Origin: Burkholderiales bacterium
GTDB taxonomy: Bacteria; Pseudomonadota; Gammaproteobacteria; Burkholderiales; Casimicrobiaceae
Assembly (NCBI GenBank): GCA_016790165.1
Contig: JAEUPL010000004.1
Span: forward strand, 1 to 64,000
Length of the DNA stretch: 64,000 bases
Reading direction: 5' to 3'
Shown here: positions 34,994 through 46,892 of the stretch, in pieces
Position numbering within the stretch: the stretch's first letter is position 1
Layout of the letters: each line of letters starts with the position of its first letter
Position numbers and translations under genes: made by a program
The notes under the pieces: model-generated
Database searches by the model: none
Seen by the model: only the letters and a program-made list of their open reading frames with translations
What the model was told of the DNA's origin: nothing

Positions 34994-35782
34994 CTAGCCG
35001 CTGTGGGGCGCGCAAGCCAGACTGAGGAAGTCTGGCTTGCGTTTCTCCGCGAATGCCTGAAACGCCTCACGCGCCTCGGGTGACGCAAGCCGCTCAGCGA
35101 AGACATCGCTTTCCCGGCGCATGATGCTGGCGATCAGCGCACCGTCGCGCATCAGCCGTTTACTTGCGCGCACGGCGCCGAGCGGCTTGGCCGCGATCTC
35201 CCCGGCGATCGCGCGCGTGCGGTCAGCAAGCTCCCCGGGCGCGACGCATTCGCGTGCCAAGCCCCATTGCACTGCGGTCGCGCCGTCGATGGCGTCGCCC
35301 ATGGTGATCATACCGAAGGCGCGCGCATAACCAATGCGCGCTTGCAGTAGCAGGCTGGACGCCGCTTCGGGTACCAGTGCGAGATTGACGAAGGGCGTGG
35401 TCAGCCTGGTTTGCGGGGTGACGCACACCACGTCGCAATGCAGCAGCATCGTGGTGCCAATGCCAACGGCAAGCCCTTGCACCGCTGCAACGATTGGTTT
35501 GTCGGCCAGCGCGAGCGCGTCGAGGAACCGAGCTACATGGCGCACGGACGGGCCTCTGCCCTGTGCGATGGACATGAAATCGGCGAGATCATTGCCAGCC
35601 GTGAAACTGTCGCCATTCCCAGCGAGGATGACGCAGCGAATGCGGTCGTCCTGATCGGCCTGCGCCAATGCGTCAGCGAGCACGCCGTACATCGCATTGG
35701 TCAGCGCGTTCTTCTTGTCCGGACGGTTCAGCGTCAGGGTCAGGATCGGGCCGTCGACAGCAGTGATGACATGTTCGGTCAT
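34994..35782 (-). CDS. Enoyl-CoA hydratase/isomerase family protein
   Basis: A 262-residue crotonase-fold protein. The oxyanion-hole segment SFTAGNDLADFM (59-70) and GLAVGIGTTMLLHCDVV (103-119) are clear, and Glu139 in NLALVPEAASS is the likely catalytic acid. It could hydrate or isomerise enoyl-CoAs; the substrate is not evident. The ATG at 35782 has a strong AAGGAGG site; a longer frame upstream is non-coding. It is divergent from benE and convergent with the kinase gene. Confidence 0.9.
   Translation of the reverse strand: MTEHVITAVDGPILTLTLNRPDKKNALTNAMYGVLADALAQADQDDRIRCVILAGNGDSFTAGNDLADFMSIAQGRGPSVRHVARFLDALALADKPIVAAVQGLAVGIGTTMLLHCDVVCVTPQTRLTTPFVNLALVPEAASSLLLQARIGYARAFGMITMGDAIDGATAVQWGLARECVAPGELADRTRAIAGEIAAKPLGAVRASKRLMRDGALIASIMRRESDVFAERLASPEAREAFQAFAEKRKPDFLSLACAPHSG
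35011..35041 (+). terminator. Terminator-like hairpin inside the 3' end of the hydratase gene
   Basis: A perfect 13-bp stem (35011-35023 with 35029-35041) around a GAGGA loop. In the plus direction it is followed by TTTCTCC, so it could end the dsbD-to-kinase transcript. It lies within the last 16 codons of the convergent hydratase gene. Confidence 0.5.
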
Positions 35783-35920
35783 GACGAACTTCCTCCTTGG
35801 TGCATGGCGCAAGGATAGCCGCTGCGATTTGCCGCTGGTTAGTGCTTCAATTTCAAACGGGGTCGGGCGGCGGCCTCTGCGCTCTGCAACAATGGCGTTT
35901 GCCGTCCAGATCACTGCCGC

Positions 35921-37096
35921 ATGCCATTCTTCCGCGATCTGTCCCTCTCCGCCGTTGTCACAGGCTTCGTTGTCGTGCTCGTCGGGTTCACCAGCACCGG
36001 TGCACTGGTGTTTCAGGCGGCTCAGTCACTGGGTGCCAGCCAGGCGCAGATCAACTCGTGGATCTGGGCGCTCGGCCTTGGCATGGGGCTCGCCACCATC
36101 CTGCCGTCGCTCTACTTCAAAAAGCCGGTCGTCGCCGCGTGGTCCACGCCCGGCGCCGCGCTCATCGCCACCAGCGCCTCCGGCGTGGTGGGCTTGACGA
36201 TGGCGCAAGCGATTGGCGCTTTCGTGGTCTGTGCATTGCTGATCGTTCTGGCTGGAACCACACGGTTGTTCGAGCGCCTCATGAACCGCATTCCGGTGGC
36301 AATCGCCTCGGCGATGCTGGCCGGCGTGCTGCTGCGCTTCGGAATTGAGGCGTTTGTCGGCCTAAAGTCGGCGCCGGTCATGGTGCTCGCGATGTTCGTC
36401 GCGCACCTGCTTGGCAAGCGCTTCTGGCCGCGCTACGGTGTCGTGGGCGTGCTCGCCGTTGGGGTGGCCTGTGCGCTGGCGAGCAACTCGCTCAAGTGGG
36501 CGGTGGTGCGGGTCGAATGGGCGACACCGGTCTGGGTGACGCCTGAGTTTTCGCTGACTGCGATCATTGGGCTTGCACTGCCGCTGTTTCTGGTCACGAT
36601 GGCCTCGCAAAACATGCCCGGGGTGGCTGTCATGCGGGCCTCCGGCTATGACACGCCGATATCGCCGGTGATCACCACCACGGGCGCGATTAACCTGATC
36701 TTCGCGCCGTTTGGTGGTTACACGCTCAACCTGGCCGCAATCACCGCGGCGATCGCCATGGGACCCGAGGCGCATGAGGACCGCGACAAGCGCTACGCCG
36801 CCGCCGTCATGGCAGGCGTGTTCTATTGCCTGATCGGGCTCGTCGGCGCGATCGTTGGTGGCCTGTTCGCGGCGTTCCCGAGGGAACTGATCATCGCCCT
36901 CGCCGGGCTGGCGCTAATGAGCACCATCGGCAACGGCCTCGCTACGGCCACCCGGGACGAGAGCGACCGCGAGGCCGCGATCATCACCTTCCTCGTCACC
37001 GCGTCCGGCGTTTCGCTCGCTGGCATAGGAAGTGCATTCTGGGGACTGGTGGCCGGGGTGCTGGCGATGGTGGTGTTGAAGTGGCGCAAGGTGTGA
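35921..37096 (+). CDS. benE: BenE-family benzoate/H+ symporter-like permease
   Basis: A 391-residue inner-membrane protein with about 12 helices. The family phrases SAVVTGFVVVLVGFTSTGAL, SLYFKKPVVAAWSTPGAALIA and VTMASQNMPGVAVMRASGY are intact. BenE proteins import benzoate or related compounds, but many members are uncharacterised. It sits directly before ureD, whose GTG start overlaps the benE stop, so here it may import urea or another nitrogen source, or simply share a promoter. Confidence 0.85.
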   Translation: MPFFRDLSLSAVVTGFVVVLVGFTSTGALVFQAAQSLGASQAQINSWIWALGLGMGLATILPSLYFKKPVVAAWSTPGAALIATSASGVVGLTMAQAIGAFVVCALLIVLAGTTRLFERLMNRIPVAIASAMLAGVLLRFGIEAFVGLKSAPVMVLAMFVAHLLGKRFWPRYGVVGVLAVGVACALASNSLKWAVVRVEWATPVWVTPEFSLTAIIGLALPLFLVTMASQNMPGVAVMRASGYDTPISPVITTTGAINLIFAPFGGYTLNLAAITAAIAMGPEAHEDRDKRYAAAVMAGVFYCLIGLVGAIVGGLFAAFPRELIIALAGLALMSTIGNGLATATRDESDREAAIITFLVTASGVSLAGIGSAFWGLVAGVLAMVVLKWRKV

Positions 37097-37962
37097 CTGA
37101 CGCAGCCGACACGGGGTGGTCGGCCCGACTGAAACTACGATTTGAAGCGACGGAGGTCGCAGGCCGCGCGCGCACCATTTTGTGCGAACGCAGCCACGTT
37201 GGCCCACTGCGTGTGTTGAAGCCACTCTATCCCGAGGGCGACGCGTTCTGCCACGCCGTTCTGGTGCATCCGCCGGGCGGCATTGTGGAGGGCGACAGCC
37301 TGTCCGTCAGCGTTGCGGTGGATGCGGGTGCCAACGCCGTCATCACCACGCCCGGGGCGCAAAAGTGGTACCGCTCCGCCGGGCGCGTGGCGGTGGCCGA
37401 TACGCAAATCGCTGTTGCCAATGGTGCGTCGCTGGAATGGATGCCGCAGGAAGCGATGGCTTACGACGGTGCACGCGCGCGGCAGCGACTCACCATCGAC
37501 CTTGCACCGACGGCGCGCTTTTTCGGTTGGGAAGTGCTTTGCCTGGGGCGCACCGCGCGCGGCGAACGCTTTGCCGCTGGAGAGTTCCAGCAGCGCATCC
37601 GATTGGTGCGGACCGGTAAGAGTGCACCTTTATGGAGCGAGTCGATGCATCTCATTGGGAATGACCCATTGATGTCGTCGCCGCTTGGTTTGCGCGGATT
37701 GCCGGTGATGGCGACGGCGTGGATTGCACTGGGCGGCGAGGCGGCGGGTGACAACGCCACCGCGGCGTTGGCGACGGTCCGCGAAGTTCTGGCCGAGGAG
37801 CCGCTGGCGGCGGCTTCGGCACCCGAAGAACAACTGATCGTGGTCAAGATGATCGGCGACGCGCCGGAGGCGGTACGCAACTTGCTGATTCGGGTGTGGA
37901 AAAACACACGATTGCAGCTGTTTGAGCGGGAACCGGTGCTGCCACGCATCTGGAGCACGTAG
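37093..37962 (+). CDS. ureD: Urease accessory protein UreD
   Basis: A 289-residue scaffold protein that helps UreF and UreG load nickel into apo-urease. ERSHVGPLRVLKPLYPEG, VHPPGGIVEGD and TTPGAQKWYRS are the UreD signatures, with LEWMPQEAMAYDGA in the middle. A GTG start at 37093 overlaps the benE stop (GTGTGA); a GTG at 37081 is also possible. It heads the ureDABCEFGJ run. Confidence 0.93.
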   Translation: MTDAADTGWSARLKLRFEATEVAGRARTILCERSHVGPLRVLKPLYPEGDAFCHAVLVHPPGGIVEGDSLSVSVAVDAGANAVITTPGAQKWYRSAGRVAVADTQIAVANGASLEWMPQEAMAYDGARARQRLTIDLAPTARFFGWEVLCLGRTARGERFAAGEFQQRIRLVRTGKSAPLWSESMHLIGNDPLMSSPLGLRGLPVMATAWIALGGEAAGDNATAALATVREVLAEEPLAAASAPEEQLIVVKMIGDAPEAVRNLLIRVWKNTRLQLFEREPVLPRIWST

Positions 37963-38020
37963 CGCGACGGGCTGATTCTGCAGAGGGATACGAGGGACTG
38001 AAACCAATGGATGAAGTAAC

Positions 38021-38323
38021 GTGGACCTGAGCCCAAGAGAGAAAGACAAACTGCTGATCTTCACGGCCGCACTGCTGGCCGAGCGCCGGCGCGCCCGCGG
38101 GCTGAAACTCAACCACCCGGAGGCGATCGCTTTCATCACCGCCGCAGTGCTCGAAGGAGCGCGTGACGGCAAGACAGTGGCGGAGCTGATGAGTTTCGGC
38201 ACGACGATCCTTACCCGTGACGACGTGATGGAAGGGGTGCCGGAAATGATTCCCGACGTTCAGGTCGAAGCCACGTTTCCCGACGGGACGAAGCTCGTGA
38301 CGGTCCATTTCCCAATTCAGTGA
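38021..38323 (+). CDS. ureA: Urease gamma subunit
   Basis: A 100-residue structural subunit with [41 protein letters not shown] and the ending LVTVHFPIQ, the normal length and wording. It forms the (alpha-beta-gamma)3 urease that hydrolyses urea to ammonia and carbamate. The start is a GTG. It is 58 bases downstream of ureD and 7 bases before ureB. Confidence 0.96.
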   Translation: MDLSPREKDKLLIFTAALLAERRRARGLKLNHPEAIAFITAAVLEGARDGKTVAELMSFGTTILTRDDVMEGVPEMIPDVQVEATFPDGTKLVTVHFPIQ

Positions 38324-38330
38324 GTGCGGC

Positions 38331-38734
38331 ATGATTCCAGGTGAAATCCTCACACTCGATGGTGACATCGAACTCAACAGCAAGCGCAGGACACACCAGA
38401 TCGCCGTGTCGAATACCGGTGATCGCCCGATTCAGGTCGGCTCGCACTATCACTTCTTCGAAACCAACAACGCATTGCAGTTTGACCGGGTGGTCGCCCG
38501 TGGCATGCGGCTCAACATAGCCGCGGGAACCGCCGTGCGCTTTGAGCCCGGCCAATCGCGCACCGTCGAACTGGTAGATCTCGCGGGCAGCCGCACGGTG
38601 TTTGGCTTCCAGGGGCGAGTGATGGGGCCGCTGGTGCGAGTAGCGAAAGCGGCGAAAGCGAAAGGAGCGGCAGCGACCACCACGAAAAGGACCGCCAGCA
38701 GGAAGCTGACAACAAAGAGAACCGGGGGCAAGCG

Positions 38735-38738
<4 letters not shown>
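38331..38738 (+). CDS. ureB: Urease beta subunit with basic C-terminal extension
   Basis: The first 102 residues are a standard UreB ([43 protein letters not shown]). About 30 extra residues follow, rich in Lys, Arg, Ala and Thr ([13 protein letters not shown] then TKRTGGKR). The extension is not needed for catalysis and resembles histone-like tails. Its stop overlaps the ureC ATG, so expression is coupled. Confidence 0.94.
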
Positions 38739-40468
<1,730 letters not shown>

Positions 40469-40472
40469 CGCC

Positions 40473-40976
40473 ATGCAGATCGCGACGCACCTTGTCCCGC
40501 GAGAAATTCAGGCCGTTGAATCGGTCGAGCTCACGTTCGACCAGCGCGAGCGTTCACGAATGCGCGCTTACCTCGCAGGTGGCGAGGAGATCGGCATCCA
40601 GCTCAAGGTTGGCACCATGCTCTCGCATGGCGACAAACTCGCGTTGCAGGATGGCCGAATCGTGGAAGTGATCGCCGCCGACGAGAGCCTGCACGAAGTC
40701 CGCGCTTCAAGCGTTACGCAGCTTGCACGCATCGCCTATCACGTCGGTAATCGGCATGTGCCTTTGCAGGTGGAAGACGATCATATGCTGATGCTGCCCG
40801 ATCACGTGCTGCGCGCGATGGTCGAAGGGCTCGGCGGCACCGTCACCGAAGTTCGGCGCGGTTTCCAGCCCGAGAGTGGCGCGTACGGCCACAGCCACGT
40901 GCACCATTCGCATGACGACGAGGGGCACGGCGGGCGAATTCACGACGGTCTGGCACCGCGCAACCAGGATCGGTAG
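40473..40976 (+). CDS. ureE: Urease accessory nickel metallochaperone UreE
   Basis: A 167-residue chaperone with the peptide-binding N-domain (RGxxL-like GDKLALQDGRIVEV) and nickel-binding C-domain (AYHVGNRHVPLQVEDDHMLML). The tail around 138-152 (GHSHVHHSHDDEGHGG) is His-rich and binds extra Ni. It delivers Ni to UreG. It is followed 2 bases later by ureF. Confidence 0.95.
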   Translation: MQIATHLVPREIQAVESVELTFDQRERSRMRAYLAGGEEIGIQLKVGTMLSHGDKLALQDGRIVEVIAADESLHEVRASSVTQLARIAYHVGNRHVPLQVEDDHMLMLPDHVLRAMVEGLGGTVTEVRRGFQPESGAYGHSHVHHSHDDEGHGGRIHDGLAPRNQDR

Positions 40977-40978
40977 CG

Positions 40979-41668
40979 ATGTCGACCACGACGCGCCTGC
41001 TGCAACTTGCTTCGCCAGCGCTGCCGGTCGGCGCTTACAGTTACTCTCAGGGTCTCGAATGGGCGATTGAGTGCGGTGACGTTCATCATGCTGCATCAGC
41101 GCAGCGCTGGATCGAGGATCACCTCGAGCTCGTGGTGGCACGATTTGAGGCGCCGGTGTATGCAGCATGCCATCGTGCCTGGCTCGTCGACGATGCGGTG
41201 TCGCTGCACCGGTTGAATGCCGAATTCCGAGCTTCGCGAGAATCGGCTGAGCCACGCGCCGAAACCGTGCAGGTCGGGTTTTCATATGCCGCCTGGTGTC
41301 GCGACGTTGCCCCGCTTTCCGACACACAACGCGCGACGCTCGATTCGATCAATTCGGTCACGGCACCGGTTGTTGCCAGTCTCGCAGCTGCAGCGAGTGG
41401 TCTCACCACCGAAGAAGGTTTGACTGCCTACCTGTTCGGTATCGCAGAGAATCAGGTCATGGTGCTGGCGAAGGCACTGCCCATGGGGCAGATCGCAGCG
41501 CAGAAACTTTTGTTTGGACTGTCCACGCCGGGTCGCGCCGTCGAGGCAGCGGTTCGCACGGCGACAGCGCTCAGCGAACACGAGGATAACTGGTCTAGTG
41601 CCTCGCCATGGCTCGCGATCGCACAGATGAAACATGAAACGCAGTACACGAGATTGTTCCGCTCATGA
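40979..41668 (+). CDS. ureF: Urease accessory protein UreF
   Basis: A 229-residue all-helical accessory protein: [25 protein letters not shown] at the start and [19 protein letters not shown]-like end are typical. It regulates GTP hydrolysis by UreG within the UreDFG complex. Its stop codon overlaps the ureG ATG (ATGA). Confidence 0.95.
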   Translation: MSTTTRLLQLASPALPVGAYSYSQGLEWAIECGDVHHAASAQRWIEDHLELVVARFEAPVYAACHRAWLVDDAVSLHRLNAEFRASRESAEPRAETVQVGFSYAAWCRDVAPLSDTQRATLDSINSVTAPVVASLAAAASGLTTEEGLTAYLFGIAENQVMVLAKALPMGQIAAQKLLFGLSTPGRAVEAAVRTATALSEHEDNWSSASPWLAIAQMKHETQYTRLFRS

Positions 41669-42300
41669 GTAACGACGATATCCAACACGGCTCACAGCAT
41701 GGGCCATTGCGCGTCGGTATCGGTGGCCCGGTGGGCTCCGGCAAGACTGCGCTGACCCTGGAGCTTTGTCGCCGCTTTCGCGAGACGCACCACATCGCCG
41801 CTGTCACCAACGACATCTACACCAAGGAAGACGCGCAGTTTCTGGTTGACCACGCGGCTCTGCCTGCTGATCGGATTATCGGCGTCGAGACCGGTGGTTG
41901 CCCGCATACCGCCATTCGCGAGGATGCGTCAATTAACCTCGAAGCCGTGGATCGGCTCAACCGGCGATTTCCCGGCCTCGATATGATCTTTGTCGAGAGC
42001 GGTGGCGACAACCTGGCGGCCACGTTTTCACCGGAGTTGAGCGATCTCACGATCTATGTGATCGACGTCGCCGCTGGCGAAAAAATCCCGCGCAAGGGAG
42101 GGCCAGGCATCATGAAGAGCGATCTGCTGGTGATCAACAAGATTGACCTCGCCCCCTACGTTGGCGCTTCGCTCGAAGTGATGGATCGCGACGCGACACG
42201 GATGCGCGGGAAGAAGCCGTTCGTGTTCTCCAATCTGAAAACAGGCCAAGGCGTCGACGACATCGTCGCCTTCATCAAACATCAAGGTATGCTGGGGTAA
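41665..42300 (+). CDS. ureG: Urease accessory GTPase UreG
   Basis: A 211-residue SIMIBI GTPase. The P-loop [13 protein letters not shown], the nickel-site CPH in [17 protein letters not shown], the switch [17 protein letters not shown] and the guanine motif NKIDLAP are all intact. GTP hydrolysis drives nickel insertion into UreC. ureJ follows after 4 bases. Confidence 0.97.
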   Translation: MSNDDIQHGSQHGPLRVGIGGPVGSGKTALTLELCRRFRETHHIAAVTNDIYTKEDAQFLVDHAALPADRIIGVETGGCPHTAIREDASINLEAVDRLNRRFPGLDMIFVESGGDNLAATFSPELSDLTIYVIDVAAGEKIPRKGGPGIMKSDLLVINKIDLAPYVGASLEVMDRDATRMRGKKPFVFSNLKTGQGVDDIVAFIKHQGMLG

Positions 42301-42304
42301 CGTC

Positions 42305-42901
42305 ATGAAAAAGTCATCAACGATTAGACTGCTTGCTCTCGTGGCGTCACTGTGCGCCGGGTTGGCCGCATCGCCCGTCGCTGCCCACGCCGGGCACGAT
42401 GCTGCGTCCGGCGCGGCCGCCGGATTTGCGCATCCATTCACCGGGCTTGATCACTTGCTCGCCCTGGCCTCTGCCGGTGCAATCCTCGCTGCGTGCACAC
42501 TGCGCATGCGCTGCATCGGTGCGACCGCACTCGGCGCTGCCTTGCTGATCGGCGCGATGATCGGGCGCCAGGGCGTCAATTTCCAGGCGTTGGAATGGGT
42601 GCTCGCGTTGTCTGTCGTCGCGGCGGGTGTGATGGTCGCCACACAGTGCGGGGCTGGTAGTAGCCACTGGCTAATAGCCGGTATGGCAGGATTTGCCCTG
42701 TTTCACGGCTACGCGCACGGCGCCGAGGCGACCGGCGACGCGACGGCTTTTGTCGCGGCGTTTCTCGTTGCGTCGGCATCAATTCTCGGCGGAGCGCTAT
42801 GGGCCGCGCTGCGCTTTCCCCGAGCCGATTCGTTGCGGACGGTGTTTGGCCTTGCGGTGGCGACGACCGGCGCGGGCATGCTGTTGTTCGCGGCGATGTA
42901 G
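42305..42901 (+). CDS. ureJ: HupE/UreJ-family nickel permease
   Basis: A 198-residue membrane protein with a cleavable signal sequence (ending SPVAAHA) and six helices. The metal-binding signatures AHPFTGLDHLLALASAG and FALFHGYAHGAEATG are present. It probably brings nickel into the cell for urease. It is the last gene of the urease run; no clear terminator was found after it. Confidence 0.9.
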   Translation: MKKSSTIRLLALVASLCAGLAASPVAAHAGHDAASGAAAGFAHPFTGLDHLLALASAGAILAACTLRMRCIGATALGAALLIGAMIGRQGVNFQALEWVLALSVVAAGVMVATQCGAGSSHWLIAGMAGFALFHGYAHGAEATGDATAFVAAFLVASASILGGALWAALRFPRADSLRTVFGLAVATTGAGMLLFAAM

Positions 42902-43109
42902 CTAGAAGCTTTGTTGTCGCGGCATCGCTGCCGGGTTTGGGCGCGATCATTTTGTCACCGTTGCGTCGTACTTCGCCAGTTGGGTCCGCGTGAGGCTACG
43001 TCGTCAGTGCGACGCGTCGCGGTGCGTCCTCACTTGCAACTATTTGAGTGAGACCGGCTCGCTGGAGCGGTTTGCGCTAAATCAGCCCGCCATAAGTCAG
43101 CGGGTTTTC

Positions 43110-43123
43110 TTGAACGGGTTCAA
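43110..43123 (+). promoter_or_regulatory. Dnr/FNR-type box controlling norCB
   Basis: TTGAACGGGTTCAA, a TTGA-N6-TCAA palindrome centred at 43116.5. It lies 60 bases upstream of the norC start. The 281-base gap between ureJ and norC holds this and the promoter below, nothing else recognisable. Confidence 0.85.
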
Positions 43124-43145
43124 GGAAAACTAGCGCAGCGATTCC

Positions 43146-43151
43146 TATAGT
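43146..43151 (+). promoter_or_regulatory. Predicted norC -10 element
   Basis: TATAGT, with a transcription start expected near 43158. That puts the Dnr/FNR box at -41.5, the exact spacing of a class II activator promoter. Confidence 0.65.
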
Positions 43152-43182
43152 CCCGCATCGATTTCACGATGCGGAGACAACC

Positions 43183-45052
<1,870 letters not shown>

Positions 45053-45082
45053 CGATTTCGCTAACTCGAAGACGGACTGCTC

Positions 45083-45907
45083 ATGCATCACGTGGATCAG
45101 CACAGCAACGCGCTTGTCGAGCGTGACACACCGTACTACGCGCCGCAGGGACAAGAGTGCGAGGTCTTCGATCATGCGTTTCGCTGCGAGTTGCCGCTGT
45201 TGCTGAAGGGGCCGACAGGTTGCGGCAAGACGCGGCTGGTCGAGCACATGGCGAGGCGACTCGGACGTCCTCTCATTACCGTGAGCGGACACGACGATCT
45301 GGCGGCGGCTGATCTCACGGGCCGTCATCTCATCGTCGGCGGCGACACACGTTGGTGCGATGGACCGCTCACGCGCGCGGTTCGCGAGGGGGCAATTTTC
45401 TATCTTGACGAGGTGGTTGAAGCGCGCAAGGACGTCACCGTCGTGTTGCATCCGCTCGCGGATGACCGCCGCTCGTTGCCGCTGGAACGTACCGGCGAGC
45501 ACCTGCACGCGGCGCCCGGCTTCATGCTGGTGGCGAGCTACAACCCTGGATACCAGCATCTGCTGAAAGGGCTCAAGCCCAGCACCCGACAGCGCTTTGT
45601 AGCCATCACGCTGGCCTACCCGCCACCGGAGCTTGAAGAACGCATCATCTGCCGTGAGTCATCATGCAGTCCGCACGTCGCGGCGCAATTGGTGGCGCTC
45701 GCCCGAGCACTGCGTCGGCTAACTGATCACGACCTGGAAGAGACTGCGAGTACCCGTCTGCTGGTGATGGCGGCGCGACTGCACCACCGTGGGATGAAGC
45801 TGGAAGATGCCTGCGGAGCTGCCATCCTCGAGGCGTTGACCGATGACGCCGTGACGCGCGCAGCGCTTTACGAGGTGCAACGTGCTGTGCTCGGCGATTC
45901 CAACTGA
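45083..45907 (+). CDS. norQ: NorQ/NirQ/CbbQ-family MoxR AAA+ ATPase
   Basis: A 274-residue AAA+ protein with Walker A LLKGPTGCGKTR (residues 41-52), Walker B AIFYLDEVVEAR and sensor-like VASYNPGYQ. NorQ works with NorD to mature NorCB, probably by iron (FeB) insertion. It follows norB after 30 bases and overlaps the next gene by 26 bases. Confidence 0.93.
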   Translation: MHHVDQHSNALVERDTPYYAPQGQECEVFDHAFRCELPLLLKGPTGCGKTRLVEHMARRLGRPLITVSGHDDLAAADLTGRHLIVGGDTRWCDGPLTRAVREGAIFYLDEVVEARKDVTVVLHPLADDRRSLPLERTGEHLHAAPGFMLVASYNPGYQHLLKGLKPSTRQRFVAITLAYPPPELEERIICRESSCSPHVAAQLVALARALRRLTDHDLEETASTRLLVMAARLHHRGMKLEDACGAAILEALTDDAVTRAALYEVQRAVLGDSN

Positions 45908-46892
45908 GGCCGATGGCCGCACGAGGGACGCTCCCGCGCCGAGGATCGGGTTCGGCACGTTGCAACGTCGTCGTCGTGCACTGCAGATCGGCTTCCTGGT
46001 TCTATTTTTGGTGGCTCCTGCGCTTGACTGGCTGCGCTTTGACCTGCACGAGGCGCAACTATGGTTCCTCGGTGGCCGCTGGTCGCTCGGGATTGACGAC
46101 TTTGCCCTAGGCAAACTGACTGCGACTGAAGTGGCCATGAGCATTATCGCGCGCGGCATTCTGCCTGCTGTGACGCTGGTCATCTGCTTTCTCGCTGTGG
46201 CTTGGCGCTACGGCCGTCTGTACTGCGGCTGGTTGTGCCCCCACTTCTCGTTGGTTGAATTGCTTAACGATCTGCTGCATCGCGCATCGGGCCGCTTTAG
46301 TGTTTGGGAACGCGATGCAGTGGTGGTGGGGGATCGCAAGCCGCAAGCCCGGTACTGGCCTCTGTTTGCCCTGAGCTGCGTAACCTTCGGCATTATGTGG
46401 GCGATCACGCTGCTGACCTATTTGTTGCCGCCGGCTGAAATCTGGGGCGGGCTGGTCAACGGAACGTTGACGACTAACCAGAGTCGCTTTCTGCTTGTCG
46501 CGAGCGTAGTCTTCTCGCTCGAATTCGCCTTTGCACGCCACTTCTTTTGTCGTTTTGGCTGTGCGGTTGGCTTCTTTCAGAGCCTTGCGTGGATGGCCAA
46601 CCCAAAAGGGATGGTGATCGCCTACGATGCCCAGAAGACGCGCGATTGCAAGTCTTGTGCTTCCGCGCGCTCGCCTGGCGGTTCGTCTTGTGACAACGCC
46701 TGTCCGATGCGACTGCGACCACGGCAGGTCAAACGCATGATGTTCTCGTGCGTGCAGTGCGGCCGCTGCGTCAGTGAATGCGCCGAATCGGCTGCCCGTC
46801 GCAGCACGATGCCACCACTGGAGTGGCGGATCGGCGTTGACGCGCTGCGGGAATCGGCAACCCGTCGCCGCGATGCCAAGATGGATTCATGA
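45882..46892 (+). CDS. Membrane 4Fe-4S protein (NapH/CcoG-like) in the nor operon
   Basis: A 336-residue protein with about five helices and paired cysteine motifs: YCGWLCPHFSL and FFCRFGCAVGFF in the membrane part, then CKSCASA...CDNACP and CVQCGRCVSECAE for two 4Fe-4S clusters. It resembles NosR/NapH/CcoG electron-transfer or maturation proteins. Its place between norQ and norD suggests a role in electron supply or metal handling for nitric oxide reductase. It overlaps norQ by 26 and norD by 20 bases. Confidence 0.85.
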   Translation: MLCSAIPTEADGRTRDAPAPRIGFGTLQRRRRALQIGFLVLFLVAPALDWLRFDLHEAQLWFLGGRWSLGIDDFALGKLTATEVAMSIIARGILPAVTLVICFLAVAWRYGRLYCGWLCPHFSLVELLNDLLHRASGRFSVWERDAVVVGDRKPQARYWPLFALSCVTFGIMWAITLLTYLLPPAEIWGGLVNGTLTTNQSRFLLVASVVFSLEFAFARHFFCRFGCAVGFFQSLAWMANPKGMVIAYDAQKTRDCKSCASARSPGGSSCDNACPMRLRPRQVKRMMFSCVQCGRCVSECAESAARRSTMPPLEWRIGVDALRESATRRRDAKMDS

